Source of the DNA: an uncultured Clostridium sp.
GTDB taxonomy: Bacteria > Bacillota > Clostridia > TANB77 > CAG-508
Direction: 5' to 3'
Assembly (NCBI GenBank): GCA_948471115.1
Contig: CAOKRJ010000011.1
Location: forward strand, 1 to 33,645
DNA length: 33,645 nucleotides
In this document: positions 26,649 through 33,645 of the stretch, piece after piece
Layout of the letters: the number at the start of each line of letters is the position of its first letter
How positions within the stretch are numbered: the first letter of the stretch is position 1
Notes under the pieces: generated by a model
Told to the model about the DNA's origin: nothing
Seen by the model: only the letters and a program-made list of their open reading frames with translations
Databases searched by the model: none
Program-made: the position numbers and the translations under genes

Positions 26649-27251
26649 TTAATTCTTAATTTTATTCACTAATTCTAACCATGCCTTATCTCTATGTGTT
26701 AAGCCTAATTCTTCTTCCGTTAAATCATTTATAACTCTATCTAAACCATCTGGTTGTAAAACTGGTCCATAAGTTAATTTTCCCATAGTACCTGGTACTC
26801 TTACAATTTTCCCTCTTGTTTCTCCTCTACAAGAGACTATCTCCCCATTTTTCAAAATCGCAGTTAATACACAAGCAAATGTTGCTCCTCTTTTTTCATC
26901 TGGTACATCTTTTAGTTCTGTTAATAATTTATTTATACATTGTATTTGTGGTGCATGGTCTCCTGCATATCTTGCAGTATATACACCTGGTCTTCCGTCT
27001 AAAGCATCGACAAAAAGCCCTGCATCATCTGTAACTACTATTTCATTTATATTTTTCTTATTACAAAATTCTTTTATTGCTTTTGCTTTAATTAAAGAAT
27101 TTTCTTCTATTGTTTTTCCATTTTCTATAATGTCTTCATTAAATCCTATGTCTTTTAATGAAATAAATTCCATGTCTATTTTTTTATATTCCATAAATCC
27201 TCTGACTTGGTCTATTTTCCCTTGATTTGTTGTTCCAAATATTACTTTCAT
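26649..27251 (-). CDS. rdgB: XTP/dITP pyrophosphatase (RdgB/HAM1)
   Basis: The enzyme hydrolyses non-canonical purine nucleotides such as dITP and XTP to keep them out of DNA and RNA. The start is taken at 27251 (MKVIFGTTNQGK) because AAAGGA lies just upstream and the family begins with this nucleotide-binding segment; this gives 200 residues. The catalytic VTDDAGLFVDALDGRPGVYT matches the family. The later region reads YGPVLQPDG and LTHRDKAW where most homologues have FGYDPxFxPxG and SHRxKA, so it is a slightly divergent member. It is the first gene of the operon with murI and the SNF2 helicase. Confidence 0.92.
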   Translation of the reverse strand: MKVIFGTTNQGKIDQVRGFMEYKKIDMEFISLKDIGFNEDIIENGKTIEENSLIKAKAIKEFCNKKNINEIVVTDDAGLFVDALDGRPGVYTARYAGDHAPQIQCINKLLTELKDVPDEKRGATFACVLTAILKNGEIVSCRGETRGKIVRVPGTMGKLTYGPVLQPDGLDRVINDLTEEELGLTHRDKAWLELVNKIKN

Positions 27252-27283
27252 TCTTTGTTCCTTTCTTAATTTATTAAGTAAAT

Positions 27284-27312
27284 ATTTTATCATAAATTCT
27301 AATTTTAGGCAA
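27284..27312 (-). promoter_or_regulatory. Promoter of the rdgB-murI-SNF2 operon
   Basis: On the minus strand TTGCCT (27307-27312), a 17-bp spacer and TAAAAT (27284-27289) lie about 33 nt before the rdgB start. It diverges from the plus-strand promoter at 27333-27361, with a palindrome between them. Confidence 0.65.
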
Positions 27313-27315
27313 TAT

Positions 27316-27343
27316 GTTTATGTAAAAATATATTTACATAAAC
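27316..27343. promoter_or_regulatory. Palindromic operator-like site between divergent promoters
   Basis: GTTTATGTAAA (27316-27326) and TTTACATAAAC (27333-27343) are perfect 11-bp inverted copies around six A/T bases. The right arm contains the plus-strand -35 box, and the left arm begins four bases from the minus-strand -35 box. A repressor bound here could control one or both promoters. The spacing is one base off the GlnR/TnrA consensus and I cannot name the regulator. Confidence 0.6.
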
Positions 27344-27361
27344 TATTTTTTATGCTATAAT
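27333..27361 (+). promoter_or_regulatory. Plus-strand promoter with no annotated gene downstream
   Basis: TTTACA (27333-27338), a 17-bp spacer and a perfect TATAAT (27356-27361) point into the rdgB-topB gap. Transcription would start near 27368 and run to the hairpin at 27588-27628. Confidence 0.7.
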
Positions 27362-27383
27362 TATTTGTTGTAAAACTGCAGAA

Positions 27384-27545
27384 ATGTTAACAAGATGTAC
27401 ATATATTTTATTAGTTTGTTGCTATATAAAGGTACAAGTGGGTGAACTACAATCTACTATAAATTTGATAGATGTTAAGCTGGATACATTAGATGCCAAT
27501 TATGATTTGCTAGCATCCAGAATAAATAAGTTACTCAATAATTAA
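27384..27545 (+). CDS. Possible 53-residue small protein
   Basis: An open frame of 53 codons lies between the promoter and the terminator hairpin. Its first part is hydrophobic and cysteine-rich (MLTRCTYILLVCCYIKVQ). The second half is a charged heptad-like helix containing INLIDVKLDTLDANYDLL, which could form a coiled coil. There is no good ribosome binding site before ATG 27384; an internal GTG at about 27434, preceded by AAAGGT, is an alternative start. I do not recognise it. The transcript could equally be a non-coding RNA of about 260 nt. Confidence 0.4.
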   Translation: MLTRCTYILLVCCYIKVQVGELQSTINLIDVKLDTLDANYDLLASRINKLLNN

Positions 27546-27587
27546 AAGAATAATAAAAAATCTCATTTCATTTTCTCTTAGACATTA

Positions 27588-27628
27588 GCAAAACATAGAG
27601 ACATGTTTTTTTCGTCTCTATGTTTTGC
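27588..27628. terminator. Strong hairpin terminator between the orphan unit and topB
   Basis: A perfect 15-bp stem, GCAAAACATAGAGAC (27588-27602) with GTCTCTATGTTTTGC (27614-27628), begins one base beyond the topB stop. It can end topB on the minus strand and the orphan plus-strand transcript. The T tract after the stem is short on both strands. Confidence 0.75.
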
Positions 27629-27629
27629 A

Positions 27630-29552
27630 TTACATTTTTACAATTAATTTATTGAATTTAGATTTTATGTAATTGTCTAATTTTTCCATAAATTCATCTG
27701 CATCTATTTGTTTTTTTGCTACCATATCTAATCCCTTTTCCCAGCTTGCAGTTAACTTCGGATTTAACATATCTGGCATTGCAGTATTTACTACATCATA
27801 TATCGCTTCTCCTTTTTTTGTTGGTGTTATTATTTGGGTTTTGTTATTTATTGCTATATATTTTATCTTTTCTAGTTTTTTCATTATTTCCGCTCTTGTT
27901 GCACTTGTTCCTATTCCTGCACCTTTTATTTGTTCACGTAATTCTTCATCTTCTATTAATTTTCCTGCATTTTCCATTGCTAAAATTATAGAACCAGAAT
28001 TATATCGTGGTGGTGGATTTGTTTGTGCTTCTTTTATTTCATAATTTAATGCATTAATTTTTTGTCCTTTTTTTAGAGTATTTAAAATCTCTATATTGTC
28101 TTTGTTTTCACTTTCCTCTTCATCTGATTTTTCTTTATTTTTTAATACCTCTAAGTATCCTATTTTTGTACAAACTTTTCCTGATGTTGTAAACTGCTCG
28201 TTTTCAACCTTTATAGTTACAGATATTTTATTAAATTCTGCTGGCGGAAAAAAGATAGCTAAAAATCTTTTTACTATTATTTTATATACCCTTTTTTGAA
28301 GCTCTGGCAGTTTTTCATAATTTTCATATCCTTGACCTGTTGGAGTTAAGGCATAATGGTCTGTTATTTTACTGTCATTAACATATTTAGTTTTTGTTAA
28401 ATCTGTAGAATATTTTTCTTCTGACATTTTTTTTATATACCCTTGGATTTCCTCATCCTTATACCCTCTTGATATTCCATTTAAGTTCGTTTTTATTACT
28501 TTTGCAACTGCTGTTGATAAAACTCTTGCATCTGTTCTTGGATATGTAACTAATTTTTTCTCATATAAATTTTGCACTATTTCTAGGGTTTCATCTGGTT
28601 TTATTTTAAATCTTTTAGTACATTCATTTTGTATTTCTGCAAGGTTAAATAATAATGGTGCATTTTCTTTTATTTTTGATTTTTTTACTTCTTGTACAAT
28701 TATTTTTTTATCTTTTAAAGACATTATAAAGTCTTTTGCATCATCTTCTTTTTTAAATCCATTGTCATTATATAGTTTTGGAGAATTGTATACTTTTGAG
28801 TTTTCTGTGACTTTCCACTCTGCATTAAATGAATTTTCTTCATTTTCTCCAAATTTACCAATTATTTTATAATATGGGACTTTTACAAAGTTTCTTATTT
28901 CTCTCTCTCTTGATACTATCATTCCTAATACACATGTCATTACTCGTCCTACTGATATTGAAATTCTGTCTTCATTTAATTCTTTTGCTATTCTTCTTCC
29001 ATATATTATTGAAAGAAGCCTTGAAAAGTTTATTCCTATTAAATAATCTTCTTTTGCTCTTAAATATGCCGCATCTGATAGACTGTCATATTCTGATAGG
29101 TCTTTCGCTTCACTTATTCCTCTTTTTATTTCTTCTTCTGTTTGCGAGTCTATCCATACTCTTCTTCTGTTTGGCAATTTTATCCCTGACTCTTGCTCGA
29201 CTAGTCTGTATATATATTCCCCTTCACGCCCTGAGTCAGTTGACACATATACAGAATCTACATCTTGTCTTGATAATAAACTTTTTATTATTCTAAATTG
29301 TTTTTGTACGTTGTCTATTATTTCATATTTAAAGTCTTTTGGTATGAATGGCAATGTGTCTAGTCGCCATAACTTTAGCTTTTCATCATATTTTTCAGGG
29401 TATGACATTGTTACTAAATGCCCTACACACCATGTTATTATCCATTCTCCTGCTTCTAAGTATCCATCTCTTCTTGCTCCGTTTATGTTTAATACTTTCG
29501 CAAATTCCATTGCTACTGATGGTTTTTCTGTTATTAGTATCTTTTTTGCCAT
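27630..29552 (-). CDS. topB: Type IA DNA topoisomerase, TopB (topoisomerase III) type
   Basis: The enzyme cuts and rejoins one DNA strand to decatenate and relax DNA. The start is ATG 29552 (MAKKILITEKPS) because the upstream in-frame ATG begins within the AAAGGA ribosome binding site; this gives 640 residues. The toprim domain shows ITEKPSVAMEFAKVL and VSTDSGREGEYIYR, the latter typical of TopB rather than TopA. The catalytic tyrosine is Tyr337 in LVTYPRTDARVLS. The later GAGIGTSATRAEIMKKLEKI is also conserved. No zinc-finger tail is present. It is a single gene with its own promoter and terminator; no conjugative genes lie nearby. Confidence 0.95.
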   Translation of the reverse strand: MAKKILITEKPSVAMEFAKVLNINGARRDGYLEAGEWIITWCVGHLVTMSYPEKYDEKLKLWRLDTLPFIPKDFKYEIIDNVQKQFRIIKSLLSRQDVDSVYVSTDSGREGEYIYRLVEQESGIKLPNRRRVWIDSQTEEEIKRGISEAKDLSEYDSLSDAAYLRAKEDYLIGINFSRLLSIIYGRRIAKELNEDRISISVGRVMTCVLGMIVSREREIRNFVKVPYYKIIGKFGENEENSFNAEWKVTENSKVYNSPKLYNDNGFKKEDDAKDFIMSLKDKKIIVQEVKKSKIKENAPLLFNLAEIQNECTKRFKIKPDETLEIVQNLYEKKLVTYPRTDARVLSTAVAKVIKTNLNGISRGYKDEEIQGYIKKMSEEKYSTDLTKTKYVNDSKITDHYALTPTGQGYENYEKLPELQKRVYKIIVKRFLAIFFPPAEFNKISVTIKVENEQFTTSGKVCTKIGYLEVLKNKEKSDEEESENKDNIEILNTLKKGQKINALNYEIKEAQTNPPPRYNSGSIILAMENAGKLIEDEELREQIKGAGIGTSATRAEIMKKLEKIKYIAINNKTQIITPTKKGEAIYDVVNTAMPDMLNPKLTASWEKGLDMVAKKQIDADEFMEKLDNYIKSKFNKLIVKM

Positions 29553-29592
29553 GTATAATTTTCCTTTCATTGTATTAATAATTTATGGGAAC

Positions 29593-29622
29593 AGTATATC
29601 GTGCCCGTTAATTTCATAACAA
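29593..29622 (-). promoter_or_regulatory. Probable topB promoter
   Basis: On the minus strand TTGTTA (29617-29622), an 18-bp spacer and TATACT (29593-29598) lie about 40 nt before the topB start. Confidence 0.5.
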
Positions 29623-29632
29623 TTTTCTAAGA

Positions 29633-29657
29633 GGGCACAGTGCACTGTGCCCCTACT
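29633..29657. repeat. Perfect 20-bp palindrome with GTAGGGG edge
   Basis: GGGCACAGTGCACTGTGCCC (29633-29652) is a perfect palindrome; with its flank it reads GTAGGGGCACAG... on the minus strand. It abuts the duplicated ABC-transporter tail. The form GTAGGGGC-N-GCCC resembles palindromic repeats dispersed in many bacterial genomes. Confidence 0.7.
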
Positions 29658-29699
29658 TTATTCTGTTCTTAATGCTTCTACTGGGTCTTTCTTTGCTGC
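29658..29699 (-). pseudogene. Duplicated 3' tail of an ABC-transporter permease gene
   Basis: These 42 bases encode AAKKDPVEALRTE and a stop on the minus strand. They match the last 14 codons of the intact downstream transporter gene (29764-29805) at 40 of 42 positions, 106 bases away. No matching upstream body exists, so it is a fragment left by duplication or by deletion between tandem transporter genes. Confidence 0.8.
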
Positions 29700-29763
29700 T
29701 TCGCAGCTAGAAACCCTGAAAATTTTGTTTCACAAATTTTTCATGGATTAATTTATTACAGTT

Positions 29764-32337
29764 TTATTCAGTCCTTAATGCTTCTACTGGGTCTTTCTTT
29801 GCTGCAAACTTAGATGGTATTAATCCCGCCATTACAGTTAAGATCATGCTTATTATTACTAAGATGATTCCTCCTGTTATTGGTAATGATGCTACTCCTG
29901 ATATTCCTGCTACTGCTTTTATTATTATGTTTGCTGGTATACATAGTAGTAATGTTATTCCTATTCCTAACAATCCCGCTACTAATCCTACTATAAATGT
30001 TTCTGCATTGAATACTCTTGATATGTCTCTCTTTGAGGCTCCTATTGCTCTTAGTATTCCTATTTCTTTTGTTCTTTCTAGTACTGATATATATGTTATT
30101 ATTCCTATCATGATTGATGATACTATTAATGATATTGATACAAATGCTATTAATACATAACTTATGACGTCTATAATTGTTGATACTGAGTTCATCATGA
30201 TTCCTACAAGGTCTGTGTATGTTATTACATTCCCTTCTTTTCCTTCATCTCTTTGTTTTTGATTGTATTCTTCTATTGCATCTTCTATTGCATCTTTAGC
30301 TTCAAAGTCTTTTGGATAAATGTTTATTGAATTTGGTACATTTAAGTCTACTGAACCTAATTTTATTAGATTGTCTTCATAATTTACTCCTGCATTTGTA
30401 GCATAATTTTGCATTAGTGTTGCTAGTTCTTCTTTCGTTAAATTTGATAAATATTTTTGCTGCTCTGGACTTAATTTAGAGTAGTCAAATGAGGTTGATG
30501 ATGAACTCTCCTGAAATTCCATTCCTGTAAATACATTTTTTTCCTTATTTCCTTTTTGCTCTTTTACTATTTCTGTTTCATTTATTTTGTTTGCTAAATG
30601 TGTTATTAATTCACTTCTATATGCAATAATTCCTGGAATGTCCTCTTGAGTTACACTTTCTTCATTTCTTTTAATTATTCCTACTATTTTTAAGTCTTCT
30701 GCATTTGCTATTTTTCCTTTCATATAATCAATATTTGCTGATTTGTCTACCCAGATTCCATTTTCTTTTTCATAATAGTCTGTATTTAGTAAAAGTTTAA
30801 ATTTCATTTTTAATATATCTTCAAAGTTGTATTCTGAGATTTCATTTTCTTCTACCTTTTCACCATTCATTACTTTTTTCATTTTTTCTTCTAATTCGTC
30901 TTGATTTAATAATCCTAGTGAATATAATGTATAATCACTTATTTTATTATTATCTCCTACAATTAGTACTACTTCATTATACTCTTTTGGCCAATTACCA
31001 GATAATAAGTCATATTGTGTTTCTATTAAATTTTGATTATTTAATAATTCCATCCATACGTCTGTAGTAGTAAAACTAGACATCATTGACATTTGGCTAC
31101 CACTACTATTTCCCATTCCTAATTTTTCCATGACTGTACTAGGGTTTACTTGAACAATTCCATCTTCTGTATTTTCTTTATATACATTAAGTTGTATATC
31201 ATATTTATATTGTATTGCACTTGAATTTTCCTTTATTTTTGTGTCTTCATTATCAAGGTGTTGTTTTAGTGCTTCTAAATTATTATTTTGTACCTTTGAT
31301 GATACTGTACTCATCATATCTGTCATTATGTTTTTAGAGTATATTTTTTGTTTATCATATTCTGTGTTTTCTTCTTCTTCAATTCCCATCATACTTTCCA
31401 TCATACTTGCAACATCTATAGTGGATTCTTGTATCATTAGCGGATATGAAGATAACGTATCTTCTTGTACTTTTGTTATGTAATTTTGTACACCATTTGA
31501 TAGTGATAATATTAATGCAATTCCAATTATTCCTATGCTTCCTGCAAATGATGTTAAAAGTGTTCTCCCTTTTTTGGTCATTAAATTGTTTAGGCTTAAT
31601 GCTAATGCTGTAAAAAAATTCATAGATGTTTTTCCGTCTTTTGCTGTTAATTTTTCTTCTTCTGTTCCATCATATGGATTTGAATCATCTGTTACTGTTC
31701 CATCCAATACTTTTATTATTCTTGAAGAGTATTTTTCTGCTAACTCTGGGTTGTGTGTTACCATTATTATTAATTTGTCTTTTGAAATTTTCTTTAAAAT
31801 TTCCATTATTTGAACACTGGTTTTAGTGTCTAATGCTCCTGTTGGTTCATCTGCTAATATAATATCTGGATTGTTGACCAATGCTCTTGCAATTGCAACT
31901 CTTTGCATTTGACCTCCTGATAACTCATTTGGTCTTTTGTTTATTTGTTCTTTTAGTCCAACATCTTCAAGTGCTTTTATTGCTCTATTTCTTCTTTCAT
32001 TTTTAGATACTCCTGATAAAGTAAGTGCAAGTTCTACATTTGATAATACACTTTGATGTGGTATTAAATTATAGCTTTGAAATACAAAACCTATTGAGTA
32101 ATTTCTATATGCATCCCAGTCTTTATCTTTAAATTCTTTTGTAGATTTACCATTTATTACTAAATCTCCATTTGTATATCTGTCTAATCCTCCAATAATG
32201 TTTAAAAGTGTGGTTTTTCCACATCCGCTTTGACCAAGAATTGATACAAACTCTGATTTTCTAAATTTTATATCAATTCCTTTTAATGCCTCTACTCCTG
32301 ATGAATATAATTTAGTAATTTTTTTTAATTCTAACAT
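29764..32337 (-). CDS. Fused ABC transporter ATPase-permease (MacB/FtsX type)
   Basis: The 857-residue protein joins a LolD/MacB-type ATPase (residues 1-225) to an FtsX-like permease. ATPase motifs are GQSGCGKTT (35-43), LSGGQ (139-143), DIILADEP (158-165) and the switch region MVTHNPELAEKYS. The permease has one membrane segment at about 255-277, a large extracellular region of about 440 residues rich in Ser and Glu, and three C-terminal membrane segments, ending AAKKDPVEALRTE. Such proteins move or extract lipids, peptides or lipoproteins by mechanotransmission; the substrate is unknown and no two-component system is adjacent. AAGGA precedes ATG, and a perfect promoter lies upstream. Confidence 0.93.
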   Translation of the reverse strand: MLELKKITKLYSSGVEALKGIDIKFRKSEFVSILGQSGCGKTTLLNIIGGLDRYTNGDLVINGKSTKEFKDKDWDAYRNYSIGFVFQSYNLIPHQSVLSNVELALTLSGVSKNERRNRAIKALEDVGLKEQINKRPNELSGGQMQRVAIARALVNNPDIILADEPTGALDTKTSVQIMEILKKISKDKLIIMVTHNPELAEKYSSRIIKVLDGTVTDDSNPYDGTEEEKLTAKDGKTSMNFFTALALSLNNLMTKKGRTLLTSFAGSIGIIGIALILSLSNGVQNYITKVQEDTLSSYPLMIQESTIDVASMMESMMGIEEEENTEYDKQKIYSKNIMTDMMSTVSSKVQNNNLEALKQHLDNEDTKIKENSSAIQYKYDIQLNVYKENTEDGIVQVNPSTVMEKLGMGNSSGSQMSMMSSFTTTDVWMELLNNQNLIETQYDLLSGNWPKEYNEVVLIVGDNNKISDYTLYSLGLLNQDELEEKMKKVMNGEKVEENEISEYNFEDILKMKFKLLLNTDYYEKENGIWVDKSANIDYMKGKIANAEDLKIVGIIKRNEESVTQEDIPGIIAYRSELITHLANKINETEIVKEQKGNKEKNVFTGMEFQESSSSTSFDYSKLSPEQQKYLSNLTKEELATLMQNYATNAGVNYEDNLIKLGSVDLNVPNSINIYPKDFEAKDAIEDAIEEYNQKQRDEGKEGNVITYTDLVGIMMNSVSTIIDVISYVLIAFVSISLIVSSIMIGIITYISVLERTKEIGILRAIGASKRDISRVFNAETFIVGLVAGLLGIGITLLLCIPANIIIKAVAGISGVASLPITGGIILVIISMILTVMAGLIPSKFAAKKDPVEALRTE

Positions 32338-32387
32338 TAATTCATATTCCTTCTTTCTTATTAGTTTTCCCCTTAATTTCTTAGTGA

Positions 32388-32416
32388 ATTATATTCTAAT
32401 GTTATGAATTTGTCAA
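32388..32416 (-). promoter_or_regulatory. Consensus promoter of the ABC transporter gene
   Basis: On the minus strand a perfect TTGACA (32411-32416), 17-bp spacer and perfect TATAAT (32388-32393) lie about 50 nt upstream of the start codon. Confidence 0.88.
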
Positions 32417-32617
32417 GGCGGGGGTCATTTTCCATGAATCATCTCTCCACTCATCTGCTTCTTCTATTAAGAAAATTGACCTTTTTCATATTTTTCATTT
32501 TCGTATTTAGGACATTTCCATTTTTCCATAATTACATAACTTCCTTTACTTTTTCTATAAATTTATTAATGTTTTCATCTAGTATTTTTATTTCTTTATT
32601 CTTGTCCATACTTTTAC
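32417..32617 (-). other. Gap with two tiny coupled ORFs, possibly gene debris
   Basis: Between the transporter promoter and the IS3 end two very short minus-strand frames almost overlap: 32532-32609 (25 residues, MDKNKEIKILDEN...) and 32467-32529 (20 residues, MEKWKCPKYENEKYEKGQFS). The second resembles the start of small zinc-ribbon proteins (CPKC), with the second cysteine replaced by tyrosine. I consider it probable debris of a gene truncated near the IS insertion; real function is doubtful. Confidence 0.3.
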
Positions 32618-32644
32618 TGGATTTAGGTCAAGTATTTAGACACA
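32618..32644. repeat. Probable terminal inverted repeat of the IS3-family element
   Basis: TGGATTTAGGTCAAGTATTTAGACACA has the TG...CA form of IS3-family ends and lies 26 nt beyond the transposase stop. The other end lies outside the window, so pairing cannot be checked. Confidence 0.55.
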
Positions 32645-32669
32645 TTTTTTTACACTTTTTTTATAAAGA

Positions 32670-33575
32670 TTATGCTGTTTTTTCATAGTATAGTCTTTCT
32701 TTTTCATTTGGTGTAATATATCCTAAACTAATATGTATTCTTTTGTTATTATACCAACTCTCTATAAATTCAAATATTGCTAATCTTGCTTCTTCAAATG
32801 TTACATAACTTCTTTGATTTACTTCTTCTTTCTTTAATATGGCATTGAAGCTTTCCATACTTGCATTATCATATGGATATCCTTTTTTACTATATGAATG
32901 CTTTATTTTTAGTGTTTTAATAATTTTTCATAATCACTTGATGTATATTGACTTCCTAAATCCGAATGAAATATAATTCCTTCTTCTATTCCTCTATTAC
33001 ATATAGCATTGTTTAATGATTGTATTACTAAATTAGCTGTCATATGCTTTCCATATGCATATCCAATTATTTTTAAATCATATAAATCCATTACAATTGC
33101 TAAATATGTCCATCCAACTTCTTTTGTATAAATTGTTATATCTCCAACCCATTTCTCTTTTGGCTTTGTTGCTTTAAAATCTTGTTCTAATAGGTTTGGT
33201 TTATTTGTATCATCTACTCTTTTATTTCCAGCATGATTATATTTTTTTTATACTATGCTTCGTATTCCTAGTTTTCTCATTCTTCTTGCTACTCGCTTTT
33301 GACTTGTTTTTATTCCTTTATTTGCTAGTACTTTCTGTATTTTTGGTGATTCATATCTTCTTTTTGATTCAGTATATATTTTCATTATTTCTTTGTCTAA
33401 TTCTTTATTATTTTCCTTATATTTGTTTGTTTTGTTATTTCTATAATAGTAATATATTGAATGATGCATTCCCATACATTTGCATAAAATCCTTATATTG
33501 TGTTTATCTTTCATACTATCAATAAATTTTATTTTATCTTCTATTTTTGTGTGAATATGACCATTGCTTTTTTTT
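32670..33575 (-). pseudogene. IS3-family (IS150-like) transposase OrfB, disrupted
   Basis: The frame opens after a run of eight A on the minus strand (33568-33575), the usual place of the IS3 frameshift. It continues through SNGHIHTKIEDK, an HTH region KRRYESPKIQKVLANKGIKT, and the rve core: DITIYTKEVGW (first Asp), GIIFHSDLGSQYTSSDYE (second Asp) and NASMESFNAILKKE (Glu), ending RIHISLGYITPNEKERLYYE. It is broken by a TAA just before 33248 in the frame SIV-stop-KKYNHAG, and by loss of one A in the run near 32915 that shifts the frame after DYEKLLK. The element is therefore inactive as sequenced. Confidence 0.9.
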
Positions 33576-33645
33576 ATATTTCATTTTCTTCTTGTAATCT
33601 CATATTTTCTTTTTTTAATTTTAATAATTCATCATTATTTGTTAT
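33541..33645 (-). pseudogene. IS3-family OrfA, C-terminal part, with nonsense mutation
   Basis: The visible part reads NNDELLKLKKENMRLQEENE, the leucine-zipper end of an IS3 OrfA, and then I-stop-KKAMVIFTQK. Relatives read EILKKAMAIF, so the in-frame TAA at 33574-33576 is a one-base change from a TTA leucine codon. The gene runs off the right edge of the window, so its 5' part is not seen. Confidence 0.8.

Noticed and set aside
28829..29296. Plus-strand 155-codon hydrophobic frame inside topB
   Set aside because: Complete overlap with conserved topB toprim and core sequence; the leucine-rich translation is an artefact of reading AT-rich coding DNA backwards.
32404..32688. Plus-strand 94-codon frame
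   Set aside because: It spans the IS end and part of the transposase 3' end, so it cannot be an old gene; no ribosome binding site was seen.
33196..33525. Plus-strand 109-codon frame at the right edge
   Set aside because: Antisense of the IS3 OrfB helix-turn-helix region; no independent coding signal.
1..33645. CRISPR array, prophage, toxin-antitoxin or biosynthetic cluster
   Set aside because: No regularly spaced direct repeats, phage structural genes, nuclease modules or modular synthases were seen on either strand.

Overview
The window is very AT-rich DNA with housekeeping genes typical of Clostridia: an anaerobic, Gram-positive, low-GC Bacillota. The main clues are a SigH-type sigma factor, an LTA-synthase-like enzyme, a rubredoxin/flavodiiron oxygen-detoxifying pair, a T-box-controlled threonyl-tRNA synthetase, AGGAGG-type ribosome binding sites and several perfect TTGACA-N17-TATAAT promoters. 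I cannot name a species; an uncultured gut clostridium is a reasonable guess. Almost all genes lie on the minus strand. Plus-strand exceptions are sigH, tRNA-Thr and mltG at the left, the DUF3298 gene near 17 kb and a possible small transcription unit near 27.4 kb.

Layout, left to right. At 118-336 is a tRNA-Leu(UAA) unit with promoter and terminator. At 390-1190 is a decayed ISLre2/UPF0236 transposase. At 1437-3368 are sigH, tRNA-Thr(GGU) and mltG on the plus strand. At 3384-10629 is a minus-strand run read as fmt (frameshifted), glmM, metG, a small nucleoside-kinase-like gene, nadD and an LTA-synthase-like gene. At 10690-13710 are a short cysE, a monofunctional transglycosylase and two paralogous PF06541 membrane proteins. 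At 13774-15251 is a rubredoxin-fprA operon, followed by a membrane GT2 glycosyltransferase (15294-16526). At 16890-17510 is a DUF3298 protein on the plus strand. At 17609-19735 is thrS with its T-box leader and promoter. At 19766-20049 is a gene-less element with terminal repeats. At 20073-22366 are DUF4190 and beta-propeller genes. At 22492-27312 is the rdgB-murI-SNF2 operon. At 27316-27628 are an operator-like palindrome, a plus-strand promoter, a 53-codon ORF and a terminator. topB follows (27630-29552), then a duplicated gene tail and palindrome, a fused ABC ATPase-permease (29764-32337), and a broken IS3-family element running off the right edge.

Most genes serve the cell envelope (mltG, LTA synthase, GlmM, MurI, transglycosylase, GT2), translation (Fmt, MetRS, ThrS, two tRNAs) or NAD/nucleotide metabolism (NadD, kinase, RdgB). 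I found no defence system, biosynthetic cluster, CRISPR array or clearly new multi-gene system. The items most worth checking are the one-base frameshift in fmt, the orphan plus-strand unit beside the rdgB promoter, the 250-bp repeat-bounded element near 19.9 kb, the duplicated ABC-transporter tail and the recurring GTAGGG palindromes.
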